Part shown: positions 47,031 to 55,857 of the stretch, in pieces
How positions within the stretch are numbered: the first letter of the stretch is position 1
Layout of the letters: each line of letters begins with the position of its first letter
Origin: CBDFKB01 sp965248715
GTDB taxonomy: Bacteria > Pseudomonadota > Alphaproteobacteria > Rhizobiales > Rhizobiaceae
Direction of reading: 5' to 3'
NCBI GenBank assembly: GCA_965248715.1
Contig: CBDFKB010000008.1
Coordinates: 434,001 to 498,000 of the forward strand
Length of the DNA stretch: 64,000 nucleotides
The notes under the pieces: generated by a model
Told to the model about the DNA's origin: nothing
Seen by the model: the letters and a program-made list of their open reading frames with translations, nothing else
Database searches by the model: none
Translations under genes and position numbers: made by a program

Positions 47031-48522
47031 AGCGGCCGTTTTCTGGTTGCGGCAAGGGGTCTGGAATGTGGATTTCAAAGCGGGTGCCAGCGGTGCTGGT
47101 ATGTTTGACCTCGATATCGCCGCCATGAGCGCGCACCAGTTCGGCGGCGATCGCCAGGCCAAGCCCGGTACCGCCGGGTCGAGCCGAGCCGGCAAAAGCC
47201 TTAAACAAGCTTTCTCGCACCTGCGCTGGCATGCCCGGACCGGTGTCGGTGATCGCCAGGGTGATCGAACTGGCATCACGCTTGCCCTCGACCGAAATGC
47301 GCCTGACCCGGTTGGCATTGGCATCATCTTCTTCCAGTGCCTGGCGGGCGTTGCGGCACAAATTCATCAAGACGCGGAACAATTGATCGGCATCAACATT
47401 GGCTTCCAGATTATCGGGCACCCGGTTGTGCCATTCGATCAGCGAATCATTTGGCAAGCCGAGCAGATCACCCACATCATCGACAATGCCGCGAAGCGCA
47501 TGCATGCGCCGGTTGGGCGGCGCCTCGTTGGTCTTGCCGTAATCGATCACCGAGCGGGTATAGCCGGCGGCCCGGTCGATGGTATGGATCAATTTCGGTG
47601 CAAAGCGTTGCACAGTTGGATCGTCAACCATGGTCAGCCGGTCGGACAATAATTGTGCCGAGGCTAGTATATTGCGCAAGTCATGATTGATTTTGGCGAC
47701 CGCCAGGCCGAGATCGGCAAGGCGTTGTTTTTGTCTGAGCGTTGCCTGCACATCGGTTTGAAAGCGGCTGAGCCGGTGCTCGGCATCGCCGATCTCGTCG
47801 ACCCGCTGCGAAGGCTGAATCACCAGTGAAGCGTTTTCGGGATTTTGTGAGAACGCAGTCAGATTGCTGGAGATTTTGCGCAGCGGCCGCACCAACAGCC
47901 AATAAAGCGCGGCGAATACCAAAAATGCGGTGATCAGCGAAATCGCCATGGACAACAAAAACACGTTGCGAGAATAAACGAACATGGCGTCGCGCAAGTA
48001 TCGCTCTTCCTGCACCAGTTCGATCCACGCATCGCGGGTCATCATCGGCGCAAACACCCGCAAATGCTGGTCGCCGCCGAACGCCATGATCGAAAGCGCG
48101 CTGACAATTGCATCCAACGGATCGAAATAGGACAGGTCGATGTGGTGGCGCACCTTGGCCGGCATTTTTGCGCTCGCCATCATCAAATTGGTTTCACCTC
48201 TGCGCACCACGATGGCGATTGAATTGGTCACTGCCAATAGGCCCTGCTGCACTTCCATGCTTAGCATATGATCGGAGCTGTCGAGATAGACCAGACTTGC
48301 CGCCTCGGCGATCTCAAGATGGTTTTTCAGCCAGATATTGCGGAAATTGGCTACCGATGGCAGGAAAATCAGCACTTCGGCGACCATCACGAACAAAATT
48401 GTCAGGCCCAGCAATTTTCCCGACAATCCACGCCACAGCCCCACATTGCCGGCATCCCCCGCCTCGCCGGTGCCAACAATCGCGACATTTTCATGTTCGT
48501 TGCCGAGCTTCGGCTTGTCCAC
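47029..48522 (-). CDS. Orphan sensor histidine kinase
   Basis: 497 residues. Two membrane helices (about 34-56 and 190-212) flank a periplasmic sensor domain; then HAMP (WLLVRPLRKISSNLTAF), a DHp domain with phospho-acceptor His in VAKINHDLRNILASAQ, and HATPase_c with NLCRNARQAL, DTGPGMP and GGTGLGLAIA. The HDLRN variant of the H box marks a distinct HisKA subgroup. No response regulator is adjacent; it lies 36 bp after the flavin reductase gene, so the three - strand genes here may form one transcript. Confidence 0.88.
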   Translation of the reverse strand: MDKPKLGNEHENVAIVGTGEAGDAGNVGLWRGLSGKLLGLTILFVMVAEVLIFLPSVANFRNIWLKNHLEIAEAASLVYLDSSDHMLSMEVQQGLLAVTNSIAIVVRRGETNLMMASAKMPAKVRHHIDLSYFDPLDAIVSALSIMAFGGDQHLRVFAPMMTRDAWIELVQEERYLRDAMFVYSRNVFLLSMAISLITAFLVFAALYWLLVRPLRKISSNLTAFSQNPENASLVIQPSQRVDEIGDAEHRLSRFQTDVQATLRQKQRLADLGLAVAKINHDLRNILASAQLLSDRLTMVDDPTVQRFAPKLIHTIDRAAGYTRSVIDYGKTNEAPPNRRMHALRGIVDDVGDLLGLPNDSLIEWHNRVPDNLEANVDADQLFRVLMNLCRNARQALEEDDANANRVRRISVEGKRDASSITLAITDTGPGMPAQVRESLFKAFAGSARPGGTGLGLAIAAELVRAHGGDIEVKHTSTAGTRFEIHIPDPLPQPENGR

Positions 48523-48558
48523 CTTCGTGATCGCCTTTGCTTTGAGCCCCAGCGCCGG

Positions 48559-49998
48559 TCAGCCGAACCGGCGCAGCAGCCCGATTATCCGGCGCACCCA
48601 AGGTTTGCGGGTCCAGGGTGCAAAATAGGTAATTGCCGCGCGTTTTCCAACTTCGGCCATGGTCGGGTAGGGTGATACATAGCCGGCAATGTCGCGCACC
48701 GACAAGTTCTGTGAAAGTGCCAGCGCCCACATATTGATCATTTCACCGGCATTGTGCCCGACAATCGAAACCCCAAGCAGCTTGCCGCGCTTGTCGGTTG
48801 TCATCTTGATCAGCCCGGTGGTTTTGCGCTCGGCCTGGGCACGGTCGTTTTCATGATAGGGCCAGCGCAAAATCTGGATATTGCTTTTAGCTTCGCGTGC
48901 TTGTTGTTCGCTCATGCCCACATGGGCGATTTCTGGATCGGTATAGGTCGCCCACGGAATGATGTGATCGTTGGGTTTCGCGCCCTGGCGAAAAAGGATC
49001 GCCCGCACCACCAGCCCAGCATGGTAACCGGCGACATGGGTAAATTGCAGCCCGCCGGTTACATCACCGATCGCATAGACCCGGCGGTTGGCGGTTCGAA
49101 GCTTGGCGTCAACTTTGATGCCGCGGCGATCGAATTCTATCCCTGCTGTCTCTAATCCCAGTTCGTTGACATTGGCCGCTCGGCCGGTTGCAACCAGCAC
49201 CTTCGAGCCGTCGACCTGGTGCTCGATATCATCGATCTTGTAGCGCACGGTTACCCCAGTCTTGGCCCGTGGCTCCACTGCAACCACTTGCGCGCCTTCA
49301 TGGATGGCAACCCCTTCACCGCGGATTTTGTCCAAGGCAATTGCGGTTAGTTCCGGGTCGTCCTTGCCTAGCGCGGTCAAACCTTCGAGCACGGTGACCT
49401 GGGAGCCAAGGCGACGATGCGCCTGCGCCAGTTCCATGCCAATCGGCCCGCCGCCGATTACGATCAGATGCTGCGGGCGGCGGGTCTGTTCGAAGATGGT
49501 CTCGTTGGTCAAATAGTCGATTTTGTCGAGACCGGGGATCGGCGGCACAAAAGGCGATGAGCCGGTGGCAATTACGAACCGGCGCGCCTTAATCATGTGC
49601 TCACCGGCTTCCACCGTATCGCCATCCAAGAAACGGGCATGGGCTTTAATCACGTTTACGCCAAGCGCGGTAAAGCGTTCGACGCTATCGTTTGGCGCGA
49701 TCGCCGCGATCACGGAGTGGACATGGTCATGCACCTTGCGGAAATTGACCTTCGGTTCTTGCGCTTCGATGCCAAATGCTTTGAGATCGTTAAACCCATG
49801 CCGATGTTTGGCGGCCGCGATCATCGCCTTGGATGGAACGCAGCCATAATTTAGACAATCGCCGCCCATGTGCGCCTTTTCGATCAGCACTACTTCGACG
49901 CCGAACGAAGCAGCGGCTGCGGCAACGGTCAGTCCGCCGGATCCGGCGCCGATAACGCAAATGTCAGGGGTAAGGGGTTCAGCCAAAGCATTCTCCAA
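48559..49998 (-). CDS. Pyridine nucleotide-disulfide oxidoreductase (Lpd/MerA-like)
   Basis: 479 residues. FAD motif VIGAGSGGLTVAAAAA, redox-active disulfide GGDCLNYGCVPSK, NAD(P) motif IGGGPIGMELAQAH, second FAD motif RVYAIGDVTGG and a dimerisation domain. The C-terminal His-Glu pair typical of dihydrolipoamide dehydrogenase is not obvious (the end reads YPTMAEVGKRAAITYF), so a role as Lpd is doubtful; MerA is also unlikely because no vicinal C-terminal cysteines are present. Such reductases are often encoded next to TVP38/TMEM64 proteins, as here (8-bp gap). Confidence 0.85.
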   Translation of the reverse strand: MENALAEPLTPDICVIGAGSGGLTVAAAAASFGVEVVLIEKAHMGGDCLNYGCVPSKAMIAAAKHRHGFNDLKAFGIEAQEPKVNFRKVHDHVHSVIAAIAPNDSVERFTALGVNVIKAHARFLDGDTVEAGEHMIKARRFVIATGSSPFVPPIPGLDKIDYLTNETIFEQTRRPQHLIVIGGGPIGMELAQAHRRLGSQVTVLEGLTALGKDDPELTAIALDKIRGEGVAIHEGAQVVAVEPRAKTGVTVRYKIDDIEHQVDGSKVLVATGRAANVNELGLETAGIEFDRRGIKVDAKLRTANRRVYAIGDVTGGLQFTHVAGYHAGLVVRAILFRQGAKPNDHIIPWATYTDPEIAHVGMSEQQAREAKSNIQILRWPYHENDRAQAERKTTGLIKMTTDKRGKLLGVSIVGHNAGEMINMWALALSQNLSVRDIAGYVSPYPTMAEVGKRAAITYFAPWTRKPWVRRIIGLLRRFG

Positions 49999-50006
49999 AA
50001 ATATAT

Positions 50007-50891
50007 TTATTCGCTATTTGTAGGCAAATTATCGCTCGCATGGTCATTGTTAGGCTGGACTGGGTTAGGCTGGGCTGGGTTAGGCTGGACTGGGTTAGGC
50101 TGGACTGGGTTAGGCTGGACTGGCGCCGCAGTACGGCCACGCAATTTTTTGATCAAGATTGGCAACAGCGAGACAAATGCAAGCGCCAACATGGCGATCA
50201 GGATTTCCTTGGTGACCAGCGCCGACGGATCGATTTTACAGGTACCAACCGCCCCACAGCCCGGATTGAGCTCCTCTTGCGCCGCAATCACACTACCGAG
50301 CCCGGCGCCGACATAGCTATAGGCAAATGTGCCGGGAATAATGCCGATCATGGTGGCGACAGCATAAGGTACCACCCGCATGTTCAGCAGCGCCGGAACA
50401 ATGTTTAAGGCCCAAAACGGCACTACCGGTGTCAAACGGATCGTTAGCAGGTATAAAAATGAATCTTCCTGAAATCCGGAAATCAGGCGGCCGACAAAAG
50501 GTCCGGCTTTTTCCTGCAGGAAATCGCCAAAGGTCGAGCGGGCGATCAGGAATATGATTACCGCGCCGCTGGTGGCCGAAAACACGGTCAGCGTTCCCGC
50601 CACCGGTCCGCCGAACAAAAATCCACCGGTGATGGTCAACAACGACGCGCCGGGAAACGATATACCCACCAAAATCACATAAATGATGAAATAGGCGGCA
50701 AGCGCGGTCACGAAATTATCAGCAACAAATCCGACCAGGGTTTCGCGGTGCATCACCAGGCTCGACAGCGAGAAAAATTCGAGCCAGCCCATGGACCAGG
50801 CCAGCAATAACAAACCGAGCACCAATAATGGCGGTATCCAACGCTTCAGGTTTAACCCGCCGAGCCGGGGTTGCTTATCTCCACCACCCAT
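50007..50891 (-). CDS. TVP38/TMEM64-family membrane protein
   Basis: 294 residues with about six hydrophobic segments. The VTT/SNARE-associated family signature is visible as FPGASLLTITGGFLFG and the later RLTPVVPFWALNIVPALLNMR and GIIPGTFAYSYVGAGLG. DedA/TVP38 relatives are proposed lipid scramblases or transporters. The C terminus carries a five-fold PVQPN repeat. Same direction as, and 8 bp before, the flavin reductase gene. Confidence 0.87.
   Translation of the reverse strand: MGGGDKQPRLGGLNLKRWIPPLLVLGLLLLAWSMGWLEFFSLSSLVMHRETLVGFVADNFVTALAAYFIIYVILVGISFPGASLLTITGGFLFGGPVAGTLTVFSATSGAVIIFLIARSTFGDFLQEKAGPFVGRLISGFQEDSFLYLLTIRLTPVVPFWALNIVPALLNMRVVPYAVATMIGIIPGTFAYSYVGAGLGSVIAAQEELNPGCGAVGTCKIDPSALVTKEILIAMLALAFVSLLPILIKKLRGRTAAPVQPNPVQPNPVQPNPAQPNPVQPNNDHASDNLPTNSE
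50051..50124. repeat. 15-bp tandem repeat in the TVP38 gene
   Basis: Five consecutive copies of a 15-bp unit (TAGGCTGGACTGGGT on the + strand) encode PVQPN repeats near the C terminus. One unit has a single base change (PAQPN). The length keeps the reading frame when copies are gained or lost. Confidence 0.9.
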
Positions 50892-51164
50892 AAAATCAAA
50901 ACTTTCCCATTGCTCGCTACGGTATTTTAAACCGGTTTTCCCAATAACGTTTTACCAACCCCAAATGCCAGCAATTCGGCTACTGGTTGGCCCGATGTTG
51001 GCCCGCGAATACTGATTATTTGCGTGCGCTGGCGTCCACATGCAAGCGGACGCCGGTTTCTTCACTGGAAATTTATAACCAGCCACACGATATTCACGGA
51101 TGCGTTATAGCAGTAAAAGCCTGCATTAGAAGCAATTGTCACGCCTGGGCGCGGGTTGAGGCAA

Positions 51165-51193
51165 TTGACTTGGCCGGGCGCAAACATTATAAG
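51165..51193 (+). promoter_or_regulatory. Sigma-70-type promoter of rpmH
   Basis: TTGACT (51165-51170), a 17-bp spacer and TATAAG (51188-51193) make a near-consensus promoter about 140 bp ahead of rpmH. The rest of the intergenic stretch 50892-51331 shows no gene and no DnaA-box cluster. Confidence 0.7.
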
Positions 51194-51331
51194 CCCGCCA
51201 ACGTCGCCAAGGACCTCGACCGGTTGGAATTTTGCCGGCCAAAGCGTTCCTGACATATCTTCAAAACGCAGTATTTGCGCCGGAACAGCACAACCGGCAA
51301 CTGGAGCCCGCGGCCCGGGTGGGATGATCGC

Positions 51332-51466
51332 ATGAAACGTACTTTTCAACCAAGCAGGTTGGTCCGCAAGCGGCGCCACGGATTTCGCGCGCGTATGGCA
51401 ACAAAAGGCGGACGCAGGGTGGTCGCCAGACGCCGGGCCAGGGGCCGCAAGCGCCTTTCTGCTTAA
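51332..51466 (+). CDS. rpmH: 50S ribosomal protein L34
   Basis: 44 residues, MKRTFQPSRLVRKRRHGFRA through a basic tail ending RKRLSA, the standard L34. First gene of the conserved rpmH-rnpA-yidC-engB series. An in-frame extension upstream to 51275 is not part of L34. Confidence 0.97.
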   Translation: MKRTFQPSRLVRKRRHGFRARMATKGGRRVVARRRARGRKRLSA

Positions 51467-51516
51467 ACCGCCGCGCGACACTGATAATCCGAGGGCGGGA
51501 ATTCGGCTAAACACCC

Positions 51517-51957
51517 ATGGGGCGAACGCAAACCGTGTCGGGTAAATTGGGGCGCACCGCGCCCATGCGCAGAAAAGATTTCTTGCGCGCCCGCTCAGGC
51601 GCGGTTTTTCATTCGCCGATATTTGTGATGCAGGCGGTGCGCCGCAACGGCCAAGATCAGGACACTAACCGGTTTGGAATTACGGTAACCCTGCGCAACG
51701 GCAACGCGGTCGTCCGCAACCGCATTCGCCGCCGCCTACGTAACGCGCTGACCCAATGCGCGCGTTCCAACATGGTCGGTTCGACAGACTATGTCTTGAT
51801 CGCGCGGCGCGCAGCACTTACCTCGGATTTTGCGGAGCTTACCGCCGAGCTCGAACGGGGCCTCGATCGCTTGCGGGTAAAGCTTGCTCACAACGGCGTC
51901 AACGACAATACGGTCCAGTCGATGCCAGCCACACTGACCGACCAGAAGAAAATCTAA
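51517..51957 (+). CDS. rnpA: Ribonuclease P protein component
   Basis: 146 residues from 51517. The RNase P protein fold shows as RRKDFLRARSG, RFGITVTLRNGNAVVRNRIRRRLRNAL (the RNR RNA-binding motif) and DYVLIARRAA. It assists the catalytic RNA in maturing tRNA 5' ends. The start is uncertain: ATG 51517 or ATG 51565 just before RRKDF. Confidence 0.93.
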   Translation: MGRTQTVSGKLGRTAPMRRKDFLRARSGAVFHSPIFVMQAVRRNGQDQDTNRFGITVTLRNGNAVVRNRIRRRLRNALTQCARSNMVGSTDYVLIARRAALTSDFAELTAELERGLDRLRVKLAHNGVNDNTVQSMPATLTDQKKI

Positions 51958-51970
51958 GGACGCCGCAACC

Positions 51971-53806
51971 ATGGAAAACCAACAGAACCTACTGCTGGCC
52001 ATCGTGCTGTCCGTCGGTGTATTGCTTGCCTGGCAATATTTCTTCATCGCACCGCGCATGGAGGCCGAACGCCAGGCCCAGGAAATCGTTGCCCAACGCC
52101 AACAAACCGAAACGGTCCAGCCCCAACCATCAACACCTTCTCAGAGCGATGGCGGTGTGCCGGCACCCGCACCCAGCTCCGCCGTTGCGCCCGGCGACAT
52201 TCCAGGCAGCAGCACCATTGCCCAGGCCGCTGGCGCTGTCGATATTACCGCCGAAATCGCGGCCGGGCAGCGGGTCAAAATCGATACAGCAAGCCTGTCG
52301 GGATCCTTTAATCTGCAGGGCGGCCGGATCGATGATCTTCGATTGAAGCGATACAAAAAAACCATCGATCCCGGCAGTGAGACCATCGTGCTGCTTGCGC
52401 CGAGCGAATCCGAACATGGATTTCTCGCTGAAATGGGTTGGGTTGGCGACCAACGGCTGGGAGAATTGCCGGGGCCGAATACCGTCTGGCAAACAAATGC
52501 AAACCGGGTGCTGAGCGAAACAAACCCGCTGGAACTGACCTGGTCAAACGCCAATGGCCTGACCTTTCAACGTACGGTTGCGATTGACGAACATTACATG
52601 TTCACGGTTACCGACCGGATCACCAACAGCAGCGATGCGGCCACATCACTATCGCCCTACGGCCGGATCATCCGCTACGGCACACCGGACACTTCCAACA
52701 TTTTCGTATTGCATGAAGGCCTGATCGCGGTGCTCGGGGAAGAAGGTTTGCATGAGGTTGATTACGACGATCTTGAGGATGATTTAAAATACGAATATGG
52801 CGAAGTTTCCAGGGGTTGGCTCGGGATTACTGACAAATATTGGGCGGCGGTGCTGGTGCCTGACAATGCGTTTACCTCGCGCTTTTCTTATTTCACCAAC
52901 GGCGAACCGCGCTTCCAAAGCGATTATCTGGCTGCCGCGCTGGAAATTCCGGCCGGCGGTTCAGCATCCTATCGTGCGCGGCTGTTTGCCGGTGCCAAGG
53001 AGGTCTCGATCATCGACCGCTATGAACAAGAAGGCGGGGTCGACAAATTCGAGCTGATGATCGATTGGGGCTGGTTTTATTTCATCACCAAACCGCTGTT
53101 TATCGCCATCGACTGGATCTACAAATTGGTCGGCAATTTCGGCGTTGCCATCTTGTTGATCACGGTGGCGATTAAGGCGCTGTTCTTTCCGCTCGCCAAC
53201 CTTTCCTACGCCTCGATGGCACGTATGAAACTGGTGCAACCGGAGATGACGAAAATCCGCGAGCGTTACGCCGACGACCGCACCAAGCAGCAACAGGAAA
53301 TGATGGCGCTGTATAAGACAAAAAAGATTAACCCAGCCGCTGGCTGTTGGCCGATCATGATCCAGATTCCGGTATTCTTTGCGCTTTACAAGGTGCTGTT
53401 CGTTACCATCGAAATGCGCCATGCGCCGTTTTTCGGCTGGATCCAGGACCTGGCCGCGCCCGATCCGACCTCGGTGTTTAACCTGTTCGGCTTGCTGCCA
53501 TTTGCGGTTCCCGCATTCCTGATGATTGGCATTTGGCCGCTGTTGATGGGAATTACCATGTTCATTCAGATGCGCATGAATCCGGCGCCGCCCGATCCTA
53601 CCCAGGCGATGATCTTCAACTGGATGCCGATTATCTTCACCTTCTTGCTTGCTACGTTCCCGGCCGGGCTGGTGATTTATTGGGCATGGAACAATTTCCT
53701 GTCGATCATGCAACAAGGCGTCATCATGCGCCGCCATGGCGCTAAGATCGAACTGTGGAACAATATTTCGGGCATGCTCAGCAAATTTAAGGCACCGGCG
53801 GAGTAG
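51971..53806 (+). CDS. yidC: Membrane protein insertase YidC
   Basis: 611 residues, the long Gram-negative form. N-terminal helix LLLAIVLSVGVLLAWQYFF, a Gln/Pro-rich linker, a large periplasmic beta domain (about 75-370), and the five-helix insertase core with YKLVGNFGVAILLITVAIKALFFPL containing the conserved positively charged groove, NPAAGCWPIMIQIPVFFALYKVLF and FPAGLVIYWAWNN. Inserts and folds inner-membrane proteins alone or with Sec. 13 bp after rnpA. Confidence 0.96.
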   Translation: MENQQNLLLAIVLSVGVLLAWQYFFIAPRMEAERQAQEIVAQRQQTETVQPQPSTPSQSDGGVPAPAPSSAVAPGDIPGSSTIAQAAGAVDITAEIAAGQRVKIDTASLSGSFNLQGGRIDDLRLKRYKKTIDPGSETIVLLAPSESEHGFLAEMGWVGDQRLGELPGPNTVWQTNANRVLSETNPLELTWSNANGLTFQRTVAIDEHYMFTVTDRITNSSDAATSLSPYGRIIRYGTPDTSNIFVLHEGLIAVLGEEGLHEVDYDDLEDDLKYEYGEVSRGWLGITDKYWAAVLVPDNAFTSRFSYFTNGEPRFQSDYLAAALEIPAGGSASYRARLFAGAKEVSIIDRYEQEGGVDKFELMIDWGWFYFITKPLFIAIDWIYKLVGNFGVAILLITVAIKALFFPLANLSYASMARMKLVQPEMTKIRERYADDRTKQQQEMMALYKTKKINPAAGCWPIMIQIPVFFALYKVLFVTIEMRHAPFFGWIQDLAAPDPTSVFNLFGLLPFAVPAFLMIGIWPLLMGITMFIQMRMNPAPPDPTQAMIFNWMPIIFTFLLATFPAGLVIYWAWNNFLSIMQQGVIMRRHGAKIELWNNISGMLSKFKAPAE

Positions 53807-53824
53807 CCGCTGCAGGTAAATACA

Positions 53825-54454
53825 ATGACCGGTGAAGCCGATTTGCGCCTATTCGACCGGGCTTGGATATTCCTGCGCGGCGCGCCTGCGGTGCGTTTTC
53901 TACCACCGGAAGGCCCGCCTGAATTTGCCTTTGCCGGGCGTTCGAATGTCGGCAAATCATCGCTGATCAACGCGCTGATCGGGCAAAAGGGTTTGGCGCG
54001 AACTTCCAACACGCCGGGGCGCACCCAGGAACTCAATTTTTTCGCGCCGGACGGGTTTGACGACCAGCCGCCATTGGCGATTGTCGACATGCCCGGTTAC
54101 GGCTTTGCTCGTGCGCCCAAGAAAGCGGTCGATAATTGGACACGGCTGATTTTCACATATCTGCGCGGCAGGGCCAGGCTAAAACGGGTGTTTCTGCTAA
54201 TCGATGCCCGCCATGGCATCGGCCCCCGCGACCAGGTGGTGCTTGACCTGTTGGACAAAGCGGCGGTCTCCTACCAGATCGTGTTGACCAAGACCGACAA
54301 GCTCAAACAAGATGAGTTCGACGCCATGATTGCTGGGACTGCCGGCAAGATTGTCAAACGGCCCGCCGCTCACCCAACTTTGATTGCAACGTCGGCACAA
54401 AAGCGCACCGGCATCTATGAGCTGCGAGAAGCAATGGTGACGATGCTGGGATAG
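53825..54454 (+). CDS. engB: Ribosome biogenesis GTPase YihA/EngB
   Basis: 209 residues. G1 GRSNVGKSS, G2 Thr in TSNTPGRTQELNFF, G3 DMPGYG, G4 TKTDK and G5 TSAQKRTG. EngB acts in assembly of the large ribosomal subunit. It ends the rpmH operon; the next gene is an IS remnant. Confidence 0.95.
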   Translation: MTGEADLRLFDRAWIFLRGAPAVRFLPPEGPPEFAFAGRSNVGKSSLINALIGQKGLARTSNTPGRTQELNFFAPDGFDDQPPLAIVDMPGYGFARAPKKAVDNWTRLIFTYLRGRARLKRVFLLIDARHGIGPRDQVVLDLLDKAAVSYQIVLTKTDKLKQDEFDAMIAGTAGKIVKRPAAHPTLIATSAQKRTGIYELREAMVTMLG

Positions 54455-54683
54455 AGCAACGCAGATGAGCGTTTGAAGTGAGCCCGTATTGTCGAAACTT
54501 GCTTTAGGGCCTGTTGGATTTTATAAGCTGCGGCGCAGCTAAGTCATTGATATTTCTTGAAAATCTTCTCTCATCAAGTATTTGATATTGCAAGTTTTTG
54601 GCCTGCATGGGGTAGTTTTCTTGCAATTTGCGTGATGGGATTTTCTGTGATTCACTGGTCCAAATGATGGTTTGGAGGGTGAT

Positions 54684-55073
54684 ATGAAGCCGAAAGAACC
54701 GGTTGAGAGCGGCCAGCACGACATGTTTCGTTCCAGGCTCGATCAGATCATCCATATGGGTCACGAAAAGGTAGTTTTGGCTGGCGCGATTGACTGGCAG
54801 TTTTTGTGCGATAAGTGTGGGGAAAGTTACAGCGAAGCCGGGACACCCTGCATTGGCGACGCGGCCTCCTCTCGGCGGCGCTCCGCTTGCCTGGCGGGCA
54901 ATGGATGGCAGGCATTCATATTCTCAAATATGCTGATAATCTTTCCGATGAAGGCTGTGCGCCAAATGGGTTGAGAACCCGTACTATCAGTATTTCTGTG
55001 GCGAAGAGTTTTTCTGTCATGAGTTGCCGTTTGACCGCTCATCGATGACCCGCTGTAAGCGGGCCGTTCCCGC
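54684..55073 (+). pseudogene. IS5-family transposase fragment
   Basis: ATG 54684 follows GGAGGG and starts MKPKEPVESGQHDMFRSRLD, the N terminus of IS5-type transposases. After LYSEAG-like GESYSEAG, frameshifts move the reading to HILKYADNLSDE and then to WVENPYYQYFCGEEFFCHELPFDRSSM, after which homology ends abruptly at about 55073. The catalytic DDE part is missing. The leftward gap (54455-54683) probably contains the IS left end (GGGCCTGTTGGATT near 54507) and no gene. Confidence 0.85.
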
Positions 55074-55081
55074 AAATAGGT

Positions 55082-55741
55082 TCAATTGCCGCGCGGTTTG
55101 AGGGCTTCGGTATACAAGGTGCGTAGAAATTTCTCCGCGTCGTCGAAATGGCTGTCATTATCGCCGGTGCCTAGAACCGCGCACACCTGCACGTCGAAAT
55201 CGGCATAATGCTGGGTGGTGGCCCAGATCGAAAAAATCAAATGATGCGGGTCGCAGGGCGCCAACCGGCCTTCGGTTACCCATTTCTCGATCACCGATGC
55301 CTTCTCGTCGACCAGGGATTTTAGTTCGCCTGCCAGCATCGGCATGATGTTTGGTGCGCCGCGCAAAATCTCATTGGCAAACAACCGGCTTTGGCGCGGC
55401 ATCGACTGCGCCATTTCCAGCTTACGCATCGCGTAGCCGGTGATTTCGTCAAGCGGGTCGCCGTCAGGCTCGATCGCGCGCAAGGGTGCTAGCCAACTAT
55501 CGAGCAGGCGGGCGATCAGCGTGTTGTGGATGTCTTCCTTGGAGCGGAAATAATACAGTGTGTTGGGTTTCGACATGCCGGCGGCGGCGGCGATCCGGTC
55601 GATGGTGGCGCCGGCGAAACCGTGCGACGCGAAAATTTCCAGCGCTGCATCCAGGATCACCTCCTCGTTTTCGCGCTGAATGCGGGTTCGTCGCCTGGTT
55701 GTTGCCGCGCGGGCTTTCATATGCGACGTTTTGTTGTCCAA
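55082..55741 (-). CDS. rutR: TetR-family regulator, RutR-like
   Basis: 219 residues. The HTH is ILDAALEIFASHGFAGATIDRIAAAAGMSKPNTLYYFRSK-like, with a C-terminal ligand domain of the RutR type (SRLFANEILRGAP, then WATTQHYADFDVQV). E. coli RutR senses uracil/thymine and binds TTGACCANNTGGTCAA. A near match lies 45-60 bp upstream of this gene, between it and the divergent pyrimidine-degradation genes. Start TTG 55741 has AGGCG at good distance; ATG 55720 lacks a ribosome site. RutR identity is inferred from these features together. Confidence 0.85.
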   Translation of the reverse strand: MDNKTSHMKARAATTRRRTRIQRENEEVILDAALEIFASHGFAGATIDRIAAAAGMSKPNTLYYFRSKEDIHNTLIARLLDSWLAPLRAIEPDGDPLDEITGYAMRKLEMAQSMPRQSRLFANEILRGAPNIMPMLAGELKSLVDEKASVIEKWVTEGRLAPCDPHHLIFSIWATTQHYADFDVQVCAVLGTGDNDSHFDDAEKFLRTLYTEALKPRGN

Positions 55742-55785
55742 TGTTTTCGCCTATGCCTTGACCGGCAGTTGCCGGATGCTAAAGT

Positions 55786-55801
55786 TTGTCCAATTGGTAA
55801 A
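55786..55801. promoter_or_regulatory. RutR-type operator
   Basis: TTGTCCAATTGGTAAA matches the E. coli RutR consensus TTGACCA-NN-TGGTCAA at 12 of 14 defined positions. It lies in the 116-bp divergent promoter region between the regulator and the aminotransferase gene. Confidence 0.75.
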
Positions 55802-55857
55802 AAATAGCAAGCGGCAAACGCCATTGCCCACAAGCTCTGGAACGGAGAGGAAATTTG

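Noticed and set aside
48559..49998. Mercuric reductase (mer operon)
   Set aside because: No HMA domain, no C-terminal cysteine pair and no mer genes nearby.
50892..51331. Replication origin next to rpmH
   Set aside because: No cluster of DnaA boxes (TTATCCACA) is visible and dnaA/dnaN are absent; in alphaproteobacteria oriC usually lies elsewhere.
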